NCBI RefSeq assembly: GCF_900129785.1
Contig: NZ_FSRC01000002.1
Location: 1-64,000 of the forward strand
Reading direction: 5' to 3'
Length of the DNA stretch: 64,000 bases
Origin: Algoriphagus halophilus
Lineage (GTDB): Bacteria > Bacteroidota > Bacteroidia > Cytophagales > Cyclobacteriaceae
The notes under the pieces are model-generated. The model searched no databases. It had not been told where the DNA came from and saw only the letters and a program-made list of their open reading frames with translations. Each line of letters opens with the position of its first letter. Within the stretch, counting starts at the first letter, position 1. Both the position numbers and the translations under genes were made by a program. This document shows positions 44,647 through 54,578 of this stretch, in pieces.

Positions 44647-45999
44647 TTAACTATACATTAATAATTCAATCCCATTTCTTACCAGTTCCTGCAAATCATT
44701 CTTCGAAGGATCTACAAATTCGCATAAGGCTACATCTTCTTCAATAATTTCATAAAGCCCTAGCTCTTCCATTTCATCAAAATCTTCGGAGACGATTGCC
44801 TTGAAAAGATAGGTTGGAAGAATATCCATTGGAAGTACTTTTTCAAATACACCGGAAACAACAAATGGTCTTTCTTCACCATGTGTATTTGTATCTACCT
44901 TAAATTCTCCTTTATGAAGGAAAGAGAAAATCCCTAATGCTTTGCTGAAGCTAAGTTTTGTGGTAGTAGGCTTAAGCCAACCCAAAAACTCTTCGTAATC
45001 ACCTTCAGGAATTACTGTAATTTGATTGTGGTAGAATCCAATAAAACCATCTAATGAAATTTTCTCACCAGAAAGCACATTTCCAGACACCACTCTTACA
45101 TGTCCTGAATTCAGATTACCCTTCGTAAAGGTAGACACACAAGCACCGCTAAATGTTTTCACATAAGCCGCTTTTGTTACTTCAGAACCAGTAATCGCGA
45201 TTACTTTAGAAGCATCATAAACCCCTTCCAAAAGCAACTTACCTATCTGAACCACACCATAAGGATTTACTGTCCAAGCAATCTCTCCTTTGTTGATAGG
45301 ATCAAGGTGATGAATTTGGATTCCTACGTTGCCTGCAGGGTGTGGACCTGAGAATTTGTTGATCTCCGCATTTTTAACATTTGCAAAAACTGCCGGAGGG
45401 GTAGAAGCACCATCTAGGTTTAGATGAACTTTCCCAGTCGTCAATTTTGCTAGGGCATCAATACCCGCCTGAAAATATTTTTCCTCTCCTTTCAGGGTAA
45501 AGCCATAATCAGCAGCCAAAGGATTGGTATCAAAACCTGATACGAAAATCGCTTTTGGAGTATCTGTTGGATTAGCTACAACCCCATAAGGCCTTTGAAT
45601 GATATTTGGCCAAACTCCAGACCCAGCAATCTTGGCTGCCAATGCATCTCTATCAAGAGAAGCTACATCAGCTTTACCTAAATCCTCATGGGTAATGGTT
45701 TGGTCAGCAAGGATCTTAATCTCAAGAAGCTTTCTCTTCTCTCCTCTTTTGATCTCTACTACCTCACCGGAAACCGGAGAAGCATAGATTACCTGATCCA
45801 TGGCTTTATCGAACATGATGGGAGTACCAGCCTTTACGGTATCTCCTTCGTTGACAAGTACTTTTGGTCTCTGAAGACCTATAAAGTCCGTCGGCTTAAT
45901 CGCGAAGGTTTGAGCTGGCGCAAAATCAGCTAACTCCTGATTAGCCTTTCCTACCAGTTTGATATCAAAACCTTTCTTAAGCTTCACTATTTTAGACAT
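44647..45999 (-). CDS. nqrA: Na+-NQR subunit A
   Basis: 450 residues from the ATG at 45999 (MSKIVKLKKGFDIKLVG); an in-frame ATG 18 codons earlier gives a poor extension. NqrA is the soluble cytoplasmic quinone-associated subunit. Family signatures are FIGLQRPKVLVNEGDTVKAGTPI (read in parts), FVSGFDTNPLAADYGF, HPAGNVGIQIHHLDPINKG and the C-terminal CEFVDPSKNDLQELVRNGIELL. First gene of nqrABCDE, tightly packed (4 bp to nqrB). Confidence 0.95.
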   Translation of the reverse strand: MSKIVKLKKGFDIKLVGKANQELADFAPAQTFAIKPTDFIGLQRPKVLVNEGDTVKAGTPIMFDKAMDQVIYASPVSGEVVEIKRGEKRKLLEIKILADQTITHEDLGKADVASLDRDALAAKIAGSGVWPNIIQRPYGVVANPTDTPKAIFVSGFDTNPLAADYGFTLKGEEKYFQAGIDALAKLTTGKVHLNLDGASTPPAVFANVKNAEINKFSGPHPAGNVGIQIHHLDPINKGEIAWTVNPYGVVQIGKLLLEGVYDASKVIAITGSEVTKAAYVKTFSGACVSTFTKGNLNSGHVRVVSGNVLSGEKISLDGFIGFYHNQITVIPEGDYEEFLGWLKPTTTKLSFSKALGIFSFLHKGEFKVDTNTHGEERPFVVSGVFEKVLPMDILPTYLFKAIVSEDFDEMEELGLYEIIEEDVALCEFVDPSKNDLQELVRNGIELLMYS

Positions 46000-46136
46000 A
46001 TCTGTTTTTGAACTTTGAGCCTTTGAAAAACGCCCCAAATCTAATAAATACAATTTTTATTTAGGGAGTATATGGGATATTATGTTTCACTTTTTAAGAG
46101 AATGGTTGCCAATTATTTCTGAAGGTACTATTTGTC

Positions 46137-47033
46137 TCAGATCGGCAAGGCACTTTCTTCCATTGATTCAAGATGAGATTTCACTTGTTCCATTAACCAC
46201 ATAGGGGTCGAAGTGGCTCCGCAAACACCAACTTTATCTTCTGGTCTGAACCACTCAGGATTCATTTCTGTCTCATTTTCAATGAAATAACTTCGCTCGT
46301 TTTCATTAAGACAAACTTGATAAAGTGCTTTACCATTGGAACTCTTCTTTCCTGACACAAATAAGATCACATCATTATCATGTGAAAATTTCTGCAATTG
46401 TGGTTCTCTATTGGAAACTTGTCTACAAATAGAATCATTGGCATTAAATGGAACCTCCTCAAAATTTGAATTGGCTTTCTTGATTCTATCTTCGATTTTT
46501 CCCGATAATTCGTAAAATCCTTTGGTGCTTTTGGTGGTTTGACTAAACAAGGTCACAGGTCTGGTGTAGTCGATTTTATCCAAATCGCTTTCTTCCATCA
46601 CTACGATTGCCTTCTCTAAAGTCTGTCCAGTCAAGCCGATTACTTCTGCATGCCCTTTTTTGCCATAAATCACAATCTGACCATTCTCTCTTTCCATTCT
46701 ATCAAAAGCTGTTTTCACTCGATGTTGCAGCTTTAAGACGACAGGACAGGAAGCGTCAATCAATTCAATATTATTTTTAATGGCGGTCTTGTACGTTTCA
46801 GGGGGTTCACCATGGGCTCGAATCAGCACTTTGCAATCGCTGAGATCTTGCAATTCATCCCGATCGATTACCACCAACCCCTTTTCACGTAAGCGTTTCA
46901 CCTCCATATCGTTGTGCACGATATCTCCGAGGCAATAAAGCTTTTCGCTTTGCTCCATTTCATCCTCTGCCATTTTGATGGCAAATTCAACTCCGAAGCA
47001 ATAACCAGAATTTTTATCTATGGTTACCTGCAT
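46137..47033 (-). CDS. ispH: 4-hydroxy-3-methylbut-2-enyl diphosphate reductase IspH
   Basis: 298 residues from the ATG at 47033 (MQVTIDKNSGYCFGVEFAI). The last MEP-pathway enzyme, making IPP and DMAPP with a [4Fe-4S] cluster. Cysteines: SGYCFGVE, DASCPVVLKLQ and NDSICRQVSNR. Other motifs are IVHNDMEVKRLREKGL (active-site His), IRAHGEPPE and YGKKGHAEVIGLTGQ, SSNGKALYQVC and CGATSTPMWLMEQV. The start lies 20 bp inside cmk; a start 14 codons earlier is possible but adds only a basic run. Expressed with cmk in all likelihood. Confidence 0.95.
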   Translation of the reverse strand: MQVTIDKNSGYCFGVEFAIKMAEDEMEQSEKLYCLGDIVHNDMEVKRLREKGLVVIDRDELQDLSDCKVLIRAHGEPPETYKTAIKNNIELIDASCPVVLKLQHRVKTAFDRMERENGQIVIYGKKGHAEVIGLTGQTLEKAIVVMEESDLDKIDYTRPVTLFSQTTKSTKGFYELSGKIEDRIKKANSNFEEVPFNANDSICRQVSNREPQLQKFSHDNDVILFVSGKKSSNGKALYQVCLNENERSYFIENETEMNPEWFRPEDKVGVCGATSTPMWLMEQVKSHLESMEESALPI

Positions 47034-47721
47034 AGCTTTTTTCTTTTTCAATGATTTGCTTTGCCTTGTCGACAATTTGAGCCACTTGTTCCTGAAAGGT
47101 CAAGTAACTGGTATCGATTTCTATGGCATCAGATACTTTGATCAATGGGCCTACTTCACGAGAAGAGTCTATTTCATCTCTTTTCGCCAGGTTATTTTTA
47201 ATTTCTTCCAAATCTACCATGTCTCCTTTTTCAAGCAACTCTTGTTGACGCCTTTCGGCACGAGTCTGCAGATTTGCGCTCATAAACACTTTTAATTCTG
47301 CATCTGGAAATACAACAGAACCTACATCTCTTCCATCCATCACGACACCCTTCTTTTTACCATATCCTTTTTGCTGAGCAACAAGTTCTTTGCGAACTTC
47401 CTTGATCGCGGCAATTTCACTCACCTTGGAAGAGATTTTCATCTTGCGGATTTCACTTTCTACATTCAACCCATTTAGAAAGGTTTCTTGCTGCCCTGTT
47501 TCCGGATTGTAATGAAAGCTGATATGAAGATTTTTTAAAGCTTTATCCACCTCATGCGGATTTGAAATCGTCACAAAGTTATTTAAAAAATGTAAGGTTG
47601 CCGCTCGATACATAGCACCTGTATCTATGTAGGTATACCCTAATTCTTTGGCAACTGCCTTAGCGGTCGAACTCTTACCACATCCTGAATATCCATCAAT
47701 TGCAATGACGATTTTACTCAT
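47014..47721 (-). CDS. cmk: Cytidylate kinase
   Basis: 235 residues. Phosphorylates CMP and dCMP with ATP. Motifs: IAIDGYSGCGKSSTAKAVAKEL (P-loop, read in parts), YIDTGAMYRAATLHFL, VMDGRDVGSVVFPDAELKVFM and the lid region RAERRQQELLEKG. It overlaps the downstream ispH by 20 bp. A cmk-ispH pair is common in Bacteroidota and other phyla, so the coupling is not unusual. Confidence 0.95.
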   Translation of the reverse strand: MSKIVIAIDGYSGCGKSSTAKAVAKELGYTYIDTGAMYRAATLHFLNNFVTISNPHEVDKALKNLHISFHYNPETGQQETFLNGLNVESEIRKMKISSKVSEIAAIKEVRKELVAQQKGYGKKKGVVMDGRDVGSVVFPDAELKVFMSANLQTRAERRQQELLEKGDMVDLEEIKNNLAKRDEIDSSREVGPLIKVSDAIEIDTSYLTFQEQVAQIVDKAKQIIEKEKSYAGNHR

Positions 47722-47759
47722 TCAAAAAACCTGCTTTAATCCGCTTTTTATTTAAGGCA

Positions 47760-47767
47760 CAAATATA
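47760..47767 (-). promoter_or_regulatory. -7 promoter box of cmk-ispH
   Basis: TATATTTG on the minus strand matches TAnnTTTG; a TTG (47787-47785) lies upstream with a short 17-nt spacer. The transcript would start about 32 nt before the cmk ATG. Confidence 0.45.
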
Positions 47768-47852
47768 GTAGTTTTAATCTAAACCAATCCCCAACAGAGC
47801 AAAGACCTCATGAATTCCTGAGTTCCTTGTCCTATTTTTAATTGATTACATC

Positions 47853-49475
47853 ATGATTATTAAAGGTCAGCTTGTTGACATTCCCAAAAAGGACATTTAT
47901 ACCGTTTCGTTGGAAGTTCAAGAAGGCAAAATCCATCAAATTACCCCAATTGATCCAGATCCTAGCCTTCCCTTTTTAATGCCCGGATTTATAGATGCTC
48001 ATGTGCATGTGGAGAGTTCCATGCTGGTTCCTTCCGAATTTGCACGATTAGCAGTAGTCCATGGAACAGTGGCTACTGTCTCTGATCCACATGAAATAGC
48101 CAATGTATGTGGAATGCAAGGCGTGGAGTACATGATTGATAATGGCAAACAAGTACCTTTCAAATTTTACTTTGGAGCCCCCTCCTGCGTTCCCGCTACC
48201 CCATTTGAAACTGCCGGAGGGGAAATCAATGCCCGAGACATAGAAACTCTGATGTGCAGACCTGAAATCCACTACTTAGCAGAAATGATGAACTGGCCAG
48301 GCACGGTAAACCGAGACGAATTAGTGATGGAGAAAATTCGGATTTCGAAGAAATACGATAAACCCATCGATGGACATGCCCCGGGATTGAAAGGAGAATT
48401 GGCAGAAAAGTATGTTTCGGCAGGCCCAAGTACAGATCATGAATGCTTTACAGCTGAAGAGGCTCTTGGAAAATTAAAGCTGGGAATGAAAATCGCCATT
48501 CGGGAAGGCTCTGCGGCCAAAAATTTTGAAGCCTTGATCGACCTGATAGATGTGTATCCAGATAGGATCATGTTTTGTTCGGATGACAAACACCCAGACA
48601 ATCTGGCAATTTCCCATATCAATGAATTGGCTGCCCGTGCTGTCGCAAAAGGTAAAAATGTTTTCGATGTATTGAAAGCAGCTTGTATGACGCCAATTGA
48701 ACATTATTCTTTAAAAGTTGGGCAATTGAGAGAAGGCGATCCTGCAGATTTTATCTTGGTCAAGGATCTGAAAGAGTTCAAAGTCATCAACACTTATATT
48801 AATGGAGAAAAAGTAGCGGAAGCTGGAAAGACGCTGATCAACCCAATCAAGAATGAGAGCATCAACAACTTTCATACTTCAATCAAGAAACCAGAAGCCT
48901 TTCGGATCCAAGCCAATAGTTCCAAAGTGCGAGTCATCGAAGCCTTGGATGGGCAATTGATCACACCAGAAATTTCCGGTGAAATCCTGATTAAAAATGG
49001 ATTTGCCGAATCAAATCCTTCAAATGATATTCTAAAAATCACTGTGGTAAACCGCTATGAAGATGCACCGCCAGCTTTAGCTTTTATCAAGAACTTTGGC
49101 TTAAAAAAAGGAGCTATCGCTTCTTCTGTCGGACATGATTCACATAATATCATTGCAGTAGGAATCGATGATGCATCCATTTGTAAAGCAGTAAACCTAA
49201 TAATCGAAGCCAAAGGAGGAGTTTCAGCTATATCTGGAGATAAAGAAGAAATCCTTCCACTTCCTGTCGGGGGAATTATGTCAGCCTCGGATGGCTATGA
49301 AGTAGCGGGTGCCTACACACGAATCGATCGACTTGCCAAAGAAATGGGCTCAACCCTAAACTCTCCTTTTATGACTTTAAGCTTTATGGCTTTACTCGTT
49401 ATTCCTGATTTGAAGCTAAGCGATAAGGGGCTGTTTAATGGGCAAAGGTTTGAGTTTACTGAGGTGTTTGTTTAA
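47853..49475 (+). CDS. ade: Adenine deaminase
   Basis: 540 residues. An amidohydrolase that turns adenine into hypoxanthine. The N-terminal small beta domain is followed by the metal motif [22 protein letters not shown] (read in parts; HVHxE), [10 protein letters not shown], and by EMMNWPG, DGHAPGL, DHECFT and FCSDDKHPD with further ligands; the C-terminal ADEI-type domain has [13 protein letters not shown] and [10 protein letters not shown]. Length is close to that of the bacterial Ade family. It is a lone gene between cmk and the convergent prfC. Hypoxanthine formed could be used by the Hpt encoded at 59868-60404. Confidence 0.95.
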   Translation: MIIKGQLVDIPKKDIYTVSLEVQEGKIHQITPIDPDPSLPFLMPGFIDAHVHVESSMLVPSEFARLAVVHGTVATVSDPHEIANVCGMQGVEYMIDNGKQVPFKFYFGAPSCVPATPFETAGGEINARDIETLMCRPEIHYLAEMMNWPGTVNRDELVMEKIRISKKYDKPIDGHAPGLKGELAEKYVSAGPSTDHECFTAEEALGKLKLGMKIAIREGSAAKNFEALIDLIDVYPDRIMFCSDDKHPDNLAISHINELAARAVAKGKNVFDVLKAACMTPIEHYSLKVGQLREGDPADFILVKDLKEFKVINTYINGEKVAEAGKTLINPIKNESINNFHTSIKKPEAFRIQANSSKVRVIEALDGQLITPEISGEILIKNGFAESNPSNDILKITVVNRYEDAPPALAFIKNFGLKKGAIASSVGHDSHNIIAVGIDDASICKAVNLIIEAKGGVSAISGDKEEILPLPVGGIMSASDGYEVAGAYTRIDRLAKEMGSTLNSPFMTLSFMALLVIPDLKLSDKGLFNGQRFEFTEVFV

Positions 49476-49486
49476 AATAAAAACCC

Positions 49487-49515
49487 TCAAGATTTCGAAA
49501 ATCCGAAGGGTTTAA
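49487..49515. terminator. Bidirectional terminator between ade and prfC
   Basis: AAACCCT pairs with AGGGTTT, then after a small internal loop GATTT pairs with AAATC. On the plus strand TTTAATTTTA follows, on the minus strand TTTTATTTTAAA. It lies between two convergent genes 42 bp apart and can serve both. Confidence 0.7.
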
Positions 49516-49517
49516 TT

Positions 49518-51098
49518 TTAAATATCCGAAGTAAAATGAAACTCTATCTCCGGGTAATTGTCCTGAACCATTTGAAGCCAGGCTTTTGATTCGGCCATAA
49601 AAACCAGCTTTCCATCTTTGTCATGGGCGATATGTCGGTTTTTTGAACGCACGAATTCTTCCAACTGCTTTTTGTCCTTGCTAGTGATCCAGCAGGCTTT
49701 GTAGAGGTTCATCGGGTGAAACTCCACCGTGGCATTATATTCGTTTTTTAAACGAAACTGAATTACCTCAAATTGAAGTTGACCGACCGTGCCAACAACT
49801 TTTCTGGACCCCATATCAAAGGTAAATAGCTGAGCTACTCCTTCTTCCATCAATTGCTGAAGCCCTTTCTCCAATTGCTTGGTTTTCATGGCATCCTTAT
49901 TCACCACCTCTCGGAAGATCTCAGGAGAGAAGCTTGGGATCCCCACAAACTGCATGTTTTCCCCATCTGTCAAGGTATCCCCGATTTTCAAATTTCCCGT
50001 ATCGTACAATCCCACAATATCACCTGGAAATGCCTCGTCGATCATCTCTTTATCCTGAGCCATAAACTGAGTCACATTGGAAAATCTTAATGGCTTAGGA
50101 CCTCGAACGTGGTTATAAGGCTTATTTCTTTCAAATTTTCCTGAACAGATTCTTAAAAAAGCGATTCTGTTTCGGTGATTTGGATCCATGTTGGCGTGGA
50201 TCTTAAATACAAAACCAGAGAATTTCTTCTCATCAGGGAGCACTTCCCGGTCTTCTGTTCTTCGGCTTTTAGGCGCTGGAGCAATTTTGATAAACGTATC
50301 CAGCATCTCGTTAATCCCGAAATTATTTACTGCGGAACCAAAAAATACCGGAGCAACTTTCCCTTCCAAATATTCTTGGGTGTTGAACTCAGGATAAACC
50401 CCTTCGATTAATTCCACATCATCGCGAAGCTGATTCGCGAAATTTTTCCCAATCAATTCATCCAATTCAGGATCCTGAACATCCTCAAAAACCTGACGCA
50501 CATCACTCAATTTTCGCTGAGAAGGGGTAAACAAATTCAATTTATGATCGAATAGGTTGTACACTCCCTTAAAGCTTTTTCCCATCCCAATAGGCCAGGA
50601 AAGCGGATGGCACTGAATATTCAGCTTTTGCTCCACTTCTTCTATCAACTCATAGGGATCACGTCCTTCTCTATCGAGTTTATTGATAAAACAAATCACA
50701 GGAGTATTTCTCATTCGACAGACCTCCATCAACTTCTCTGTCTGCATCTCCACTCCTTTCACACAGTCAATGACCATGATTACCGAGTCGACAGCAGTCA
50801 AAGTTCTGTAAGTATCTTCGGCAAAATCCTGGTGCCCCGGGGTATCGAGCAAATTTATTTTGATGTCTTTGTACTCAAAACCCATGACGGAAGTAGCCAC
50901 AGAGATACCTCTTTGCTTTTCTATCGCCATCCAGTCAGATTTGGTAGCAGTATCGATTTTATTGGATTTTACTGCCCCAGCTGTTTGGATTGCTCCTCCA
51001 AATAATAACAGTTTCTCGGTCAATGTTGTCTTCCCCGCATCCGGGTGAGCAATAATGGCAAAGGTTCTGCGCTTCTTTATTTCGTCAGTCAAACTCAT
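49518..51098 (-). CDS. prfC: Peptide chain release factor 3
   Basis: 526 residues from the ATG at 51098 ([20 protein letters not shown]); an in-frame ATG eight codons earlier is possible but not needed. A translational GTPase that removes RF1/RF2 after termination. G motifs: [14 protein letters not shown] (G1), [16 protein letters not shown] (G3), [12 protein letters not shown] (G4). RF3-typical segments are [16 protein letters not shown] and [31 protein letters not shown] (read in parts). Length fits RF3, not EF-G. Confidence 0.96.
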   Translation of the reverse strand: MSLTDEIKKRRTFAIIAHPDAGKTTLTEKLLLFGGAIQTAGAVKSNKIDTATKSDWMAIEKQRGISVATSVMGFEYKDIKINLLDTPGHQDFAEDTYRTLTAVDSVIMVIDCVKGVEMQTEKLMEVCRMRNTPVICFINKLDREGRDPYELIEEVEQKLNIQCHPLSWPIGMGKSFKGVYNLFDHKLNLFTPSQRKLSDVRQVFEDVQDPELDELIGKNFANQLRDDVELIEGVYPEFNTQEYLEGKVAPVFFGSAVNNFGINEMLDTFIKIAPAPKSRRTEDREVLPDEKKFSGFVFKIHANMDPNHRNRIAFLRICSGKFERNKPYNHVRGPKPLRFSNVTQFMAQDKEMIDEAFPGDIVGLYDTGNLKIGDTLTDGENMQFVGIPSFSPEIFREVVNKDAMKTKQLEKGLQQLMEEGVAQLFTFDMGSRKVVGTVGQLQFEVIQFRLKNEYNATVEFHPMNLYKACWITSKDKKQLEEFVRSKNRHIAHDKDGKLVFMAESKAWLQMVQDNYPEIEFHFTSDI

Positions 51099-51119
51099 GG
51101 GAGATATCAAATTAGGGGG

Positions 51120-51127
51120 CAAAGGTA
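51120..51127 (-). promoter_or_regulatory. -7 promoter box of prfC
   Basis: TACCTTTG on the minus strand is a perfect TAnnTTTG, 22 bp before the prfC ATG. No TTG is found at the -33 distance. Confidence 0.45.
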
Positions 51128-51371
51128 GGTAAAAACCACTAAAAATTAGACAGAAGTTCGAAAGTAGAATTCATGGAAGTAAGATTTACGAAATACGATA
51201 TGCGAGATTATTGATAGCGGCAACATCGTTCTACAATAGTGAGCTTTATGAAAAATGAAGCTTTAATTGGGATTTATGCTTTTTTCAAAATTCATCATTA
51301 AAAAGTTACTTATCCAAAATAACCAAAGTTTTCATAGGGCTCGTAAACCGTACTTCAAACATCGTAATTCG

Positions 51372-52607
51372 TCAATACTCAAGAATTCCTTCAGTGATAA
51401 ATTGGGATGCTCCTTCAGCACTACAATGAAGCACGATTCTAAAGGTAGTTCCAACCCCCACCTCTGAGTGTTTAACAAAAATCTTACCCCCATGGTAGCC
51501 TTCAATAATTCTTTTGGCCAAGGTCAAACCTAAGCCCCACCCTCTTTGTCGTGTAGAAAAACCTGGGTTGAAAACCTTTTTGTACATTTTTTTATCCATG
51601 CCTTTTCCGGTATCGGTGATGTCAATAATCACAAACTTCTCGGAATCCTGAATCACATCGATGGTGATGGAGCCTTTCCCTTTCATGGCATCAACTGCAT
51701 TTTTACAGATATTTTCCACCACCCATTCAAATAGGGGCTTATTCATCATTGCTTCCAAATCTCTGGTATCGGAATTGATGGTCAGATCAACTTTTGTGGA
51801 AATCCTTGGCCTTAAATAATTAACCGTTTCCTCAAGACTATAGTATAAGTTGCCTGGTTGAATCACAGGTTTACTACCAATACTACTAAACCGCTCGGTC
51901 ACCATCCTCAACTTCACCACATCTTTATCCATCTCCGTGATGATTTCCTTATTCTCCTCCCAAACTGGTGAGTTCCGCAAATAATCGATCCAAGCCATTA
52001 AAGAGGCGATTGGAGTTCCTAGCTGATGGGCAGTTTCTTTGGTCAATCCAGCCCAAACCCGGTTTTGCTCAGAAATCTTACTTTGGTTGAACAGGGTATA
52101 GGCCAGCACCCCAAAAAGCAAAATGACCGCTAACTGTACATAGGGGTAATATTTTAAATTAGTCAGGAGCTCTGAGTTTCTATAATAGACGAGAATGTCC
52201 GCTTCCTGAAGCAAAATAGGTTCGTATTCCGCTTGCATTTCTACCAATTCCATCTCCAAAGTTTTGACAGAATCGGTACTTGTAGCTTTGGCTTTAAATG
52301 GGATATTTCTAAACTCTATAGGTTCACCGGCGGCATCCACCATAATAATGGGAATGGAATAATTTTGTTGAATGATTTCCTGATTGATAAAGGTCAGGTT
52401 TTCAACATTTGTCGCGGCATATTCAAGAGCAGAAGACAGTAATTCTATTTGCCTTCTTTCACGTTCTCTCAACTCCTCTACCAGTACATTGGTATAAAAA
52501 ATAGAACCTCCACCAATGATGATTGAAACAGCAATTACCAGCCATTTGACTTGTTTCCTGTTTTTATAGAGGTCTAGTGTGGTAAGATCTTGAAAACGAT
52601 TTTTCAT
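51372..52607 (-). CDS. Orphan membrane sensor histidine kinase
   Basis: 411 residues. Two membrane helices (about residues 20-42, VKWLVIAVSIIIGGGSIFYTN, and 155-175, YYPYVQLAVILLFGVLAYTLF) enclose a periplasmic domain of about 110 residues of unknown ligand. No HAMP domain is obvious. The kinase core has the phospho-acceptor AHQLGTPIASLMAWIDYL, N-box EWVVENICKNAVDAM, G1 DITDTGKGMDKKMY and G2 RGWGLGLTLAKRIIEGYHGG. No response regulator gene is adjacent, so its partner is encoded elsewhere. HQLGTP-type H-boxes are frequent among Bacteroidota kinases that may feed shared regulators. Confidence 0.9.
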   Translation of the reverse strand: MKNRFQDLTTLDLYKNRKQVKWLVIAVSIIIGGGSIFYTNVLVEELRERERRQIELLSSALEYAATNVENLTFINQEIIQQNYSIPIIMVDAAGEPIEFRNIPFKAKATSTDSVKTLEMELVEMQAEYEPILLQEADILVYYRNSELLTNLKYYPYVQLAVILLFGVLAYTLFNQSKISEQNRVWAGLTKETAHQLGTPIASLMAWIDYLRNSPVWEENKEIITEMDKDVVKLRMVTERFSSIGSKPVIQPGNLYYSLEETVNYLRPRISTKVDLTINSDTRDLEAMMNKPLFEWVVENICKNAVDAMKGKGSITIDVIQDSEKFVIIDITDTGKGMDKKMYKKVFNPGFSTRQRGWGLGLTLAKRIIEGYHGGKIFVKHSEVGVGTTFRIVLHCSAEGASQFITEGILEY

Positions 52608-52750
52608 GAATGCAAATAAGTACTTAAAGGTACAAACTGAAGAATTCGATAGATCGTATAACTTCCCTATAGAAATTATCAGTTGGCTTTTCCTTTAGCC
52701 CGATCGTAAATTTATACTTTAATAAATCAGAGAAAAACAAAGTAATAAAT

Positions 52751-53221
52751 ATGAAAACGAACGAAATCGGATTAGAGGTAAAAGAAAGTCAAATCTTGAT
52801 AGAAAAGCTAAATGAATTATTAGCAAACTATCAGGTCTATTATCAAAATCTAAGAAATTTCCACTGGAATGTTTCAGGACCAAACTTCTTCGAACTTCAT
52901 GCGAAATTCGAAGAATTATATAACGAGGCTAATACAAGTATTGATGAAGTAGCTGAAAGAATTCTTACGCTTGGAGCGCGACCTTTGTCTTCTTTTGAGG
53001 AATATATTGAGACTTCAAAAATCAAAGAAGCAAAAGAGGTAAAGGATCCTACCGTGATGGTAGAAACTGTCAAAGGCAATCTTCAAACCTTGCTTCAAAT
53101 TGAAAGAGAAACCCTAGAAGCTTCAACTAGCTCCAACGATGAGGGAACTTCTTCTTTGATGAGTGATTACATTACCTCCAAAGAAAAGGTAATCTGGATG
53201 CTTTCAGCTTACTTAAGATAA
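52751..53221 (+). CDS. dps: Dps family ferritin-like protein
   Basis: 156 residues. The Dps ferroxidase motif is seen as NFHWNVSGPNFFELHAKFEELYNE (read in parts; His, Asp/Glu ligands across a dimer), with SIDEVAERILTLGARPLSSFEEY following. The protein should form a 12-subunit shell that oxidises iron with hydrogen peroxide and protects DNA. The N-terminus is short and not strongly basic, so direct DNA binding is uncertain. A terminator follows; the gene stands alone, divergent from the histidine kinase gene with 143 bp between starts. TACTTTAA at 52715-52722 is a possible but imperfect -7 box. Confidence 0.93.
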   Translation: MKTNEIGLEVKESQILIEKLNELLANYQVYYQNLRNFHWNVSGPNFFELHAKFEELYNEANTSIDEVAERILTLGARPLSSFEEYIETSKIKEAKEVKDPTVMVETVKGNLQTLLQIERETLEASTSSNDEGTSSLMSDYITSKEKVIWMLSAYLR

Positions 53222-53227
53222 AAAACG

Positions 53228-53256
53228 AAAACACCGGGTAAATGCCAGGTGTTTTT
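53228..53256. terminator. Bidirectional terminator between dps and the ABC permease gene
   Basis: AAACACC pairs with GGTGTTT, extended inside by GG/CC after one mismatch, followed by TTTTTGTTT on the plus strand and CGTTTTT on the minus strand. It lies between convergent stops. Confidence 0.8.
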
Positions 53257-53267
53257 GTTTAATTTTT

Positions 53268-54578
53268 TTATTGGCTAGTTCTAATCCATTTCCACAGCAA
53301 TTTATAAGAAGGTTTTGTACCATGCATCAAAATTCCAATTCTATAAATTTTTCCTGCCATCCAGGTTGTAAATAAAAACCCTCCTATCAGTAATCCCATT
53401 GAGAGCGCTAAATCTGTCCAAGGCACCCCATAACTCACTCTTCCCATCATGGCGATTGGGGAGGTTAAAGGTATCACAGACAACCAAAAGGAAGCTGAAC
53501 TATCTGGATCATTCAAGACAAACACAAATAATCCCATATAAGCAGCAATCAATGGAATGGTCACCGGGAACATAAACTGCTGGGCTTCTGAGGGTGCTTC
53601 CACGGCAGAACCAATGGCGGCAAACAACGCACCATATAATAGGTAACCACCCAGAAAATAAAATAGAAAACTTAATACTAACCCTAAAAAGTCAATCCCT
53701 GAAAGCACTTGCATAATCTCAGCCACGTCGCTACTTGGAGTCATTGTGGATGCGAGTTCTGGATTAGCCATTTCCAAAGCTGCTTGCTGAGGCATTTGCA
53801 TTCCCAAATACCCCATGACTATCGTAGATAGGGTTCCGATTAATACTACCCAAATTAAAAATTGAGTCAAACCTACTGCACCAATCCCAACGATTTTACC
53901 AAGCATCAGTTGAAATGGTTTTAAGGAAGAAACCAAAATTTCTACGATTCGACTGGACTTTTCTTCTATCACTCCCTGCATGATTTGATTACCATACACA
54001 AAAATGAAAATATAAATAAGGATGCCTGTGAGAAAGCCAAGTGCATAATTGACGGTCGCATCATTGATAGTTTCTTCACCTTGCTCGTTTAATGTAATAG
54101 ATCGTATTCCTACTTTGGTTCGTACTTCATTAATCACCTTAGGATCAATACCACTTTCAAAAAGTCTTTGTTCCTCTATTTTCTTTCTCAGGTTATTTTC
54201 TAAATAGGAAATCAAACTCATGCTAGGATTGTCTTCTCCGTAAAAGACAATCCCTTCCGGATCTTTCAAATCAAACTTGGGAATATATAAAAAACCATAT
54301 CGATCACCCTCTTGAACCAATTGTTTAGCTTCTTCCCTGTCAATGTCTGAAAATGAAAATGCGTACTGCTCAGAACTTTCCAGGAAAAACATCTTATTCT
54401 CATCCACTACCTCGATAATTCTCAATGATTGAGAATCCTCTTCCCCCAAAGAAATCCAGACAAATATTCCCATAATTGCTGGAAAGATTAAGGGGGTAAT
54501 CAAAGTGGCAAGCAAAAATGATTTTTTCTTGACCCTTGCTAAATATTCACGTTGGATGACCAACCAGATTTTATCCAT
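53268..54578 (-). CDS. ABC-2 type permease (NatB-like)
   Basis: 436 residues. A first membrane helix (about 21-43, FLLATLITPLIFPAIMGIFVW) is followed by a large extracytoplasmic domain of about 150 residues and five further helices in the C-terminal half. The cytoplasmic coupling segment GVIEEKSSRIVEILVSSLKPFQLMLGKIVGIG (read in parts) is typical of ABC-2 exporters of the NatB/YhaP type. It would form a Na+, drug or lipid exporter with the ATPase encoded just upstream, whose end overlaps its start by 8 bp. Substrate unknown. Confidence 0.9.
   Translation of the reverse strand: MDKIWLVIQREYLARVKKKSFLLATLITPLIFPAIMGIFVWISLGEEDSQSLRIIEVVDENKMFFLESSEQYAFSFSDIDREEAKQLVQEGDRYGFLYIPKFDLKDPEGIVFYGEDNPSMSLISYLENNLRKKIEEQRLFESGIDPKVINEVRTKVGIRSITLNEQGEETINDATVNYALGFLTGILIYIFIFVYGNQIMQGVIEEKSSRIVEILVSSLKPFQLMLGKIVGIGAVGLTQFLIWVVLIGTLSTIVMGYLGMQMPQQAALEMANPELASTMTPSSDVAEIMQVLSGIDFLGLVLSFLFYFLGGYLLYGALFAAIGSAVEAPSEAQQFMFPVTIPLIAAYMGLFVFVLNDPDSSASFWLSVIPLTSPIAMMGRVSYGVPWTDLALSMGLLIGGFLFTTWMAGKIYRIGILMHGTKPSYKLLWKWIRTSQ

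Noticed and set aside
46000..46053. Earlier ATG for nqrA
   Set aside because: NqrA proteins start at the MSKIVKLKKGFD-like strand; the 18 extra residues have no family support.
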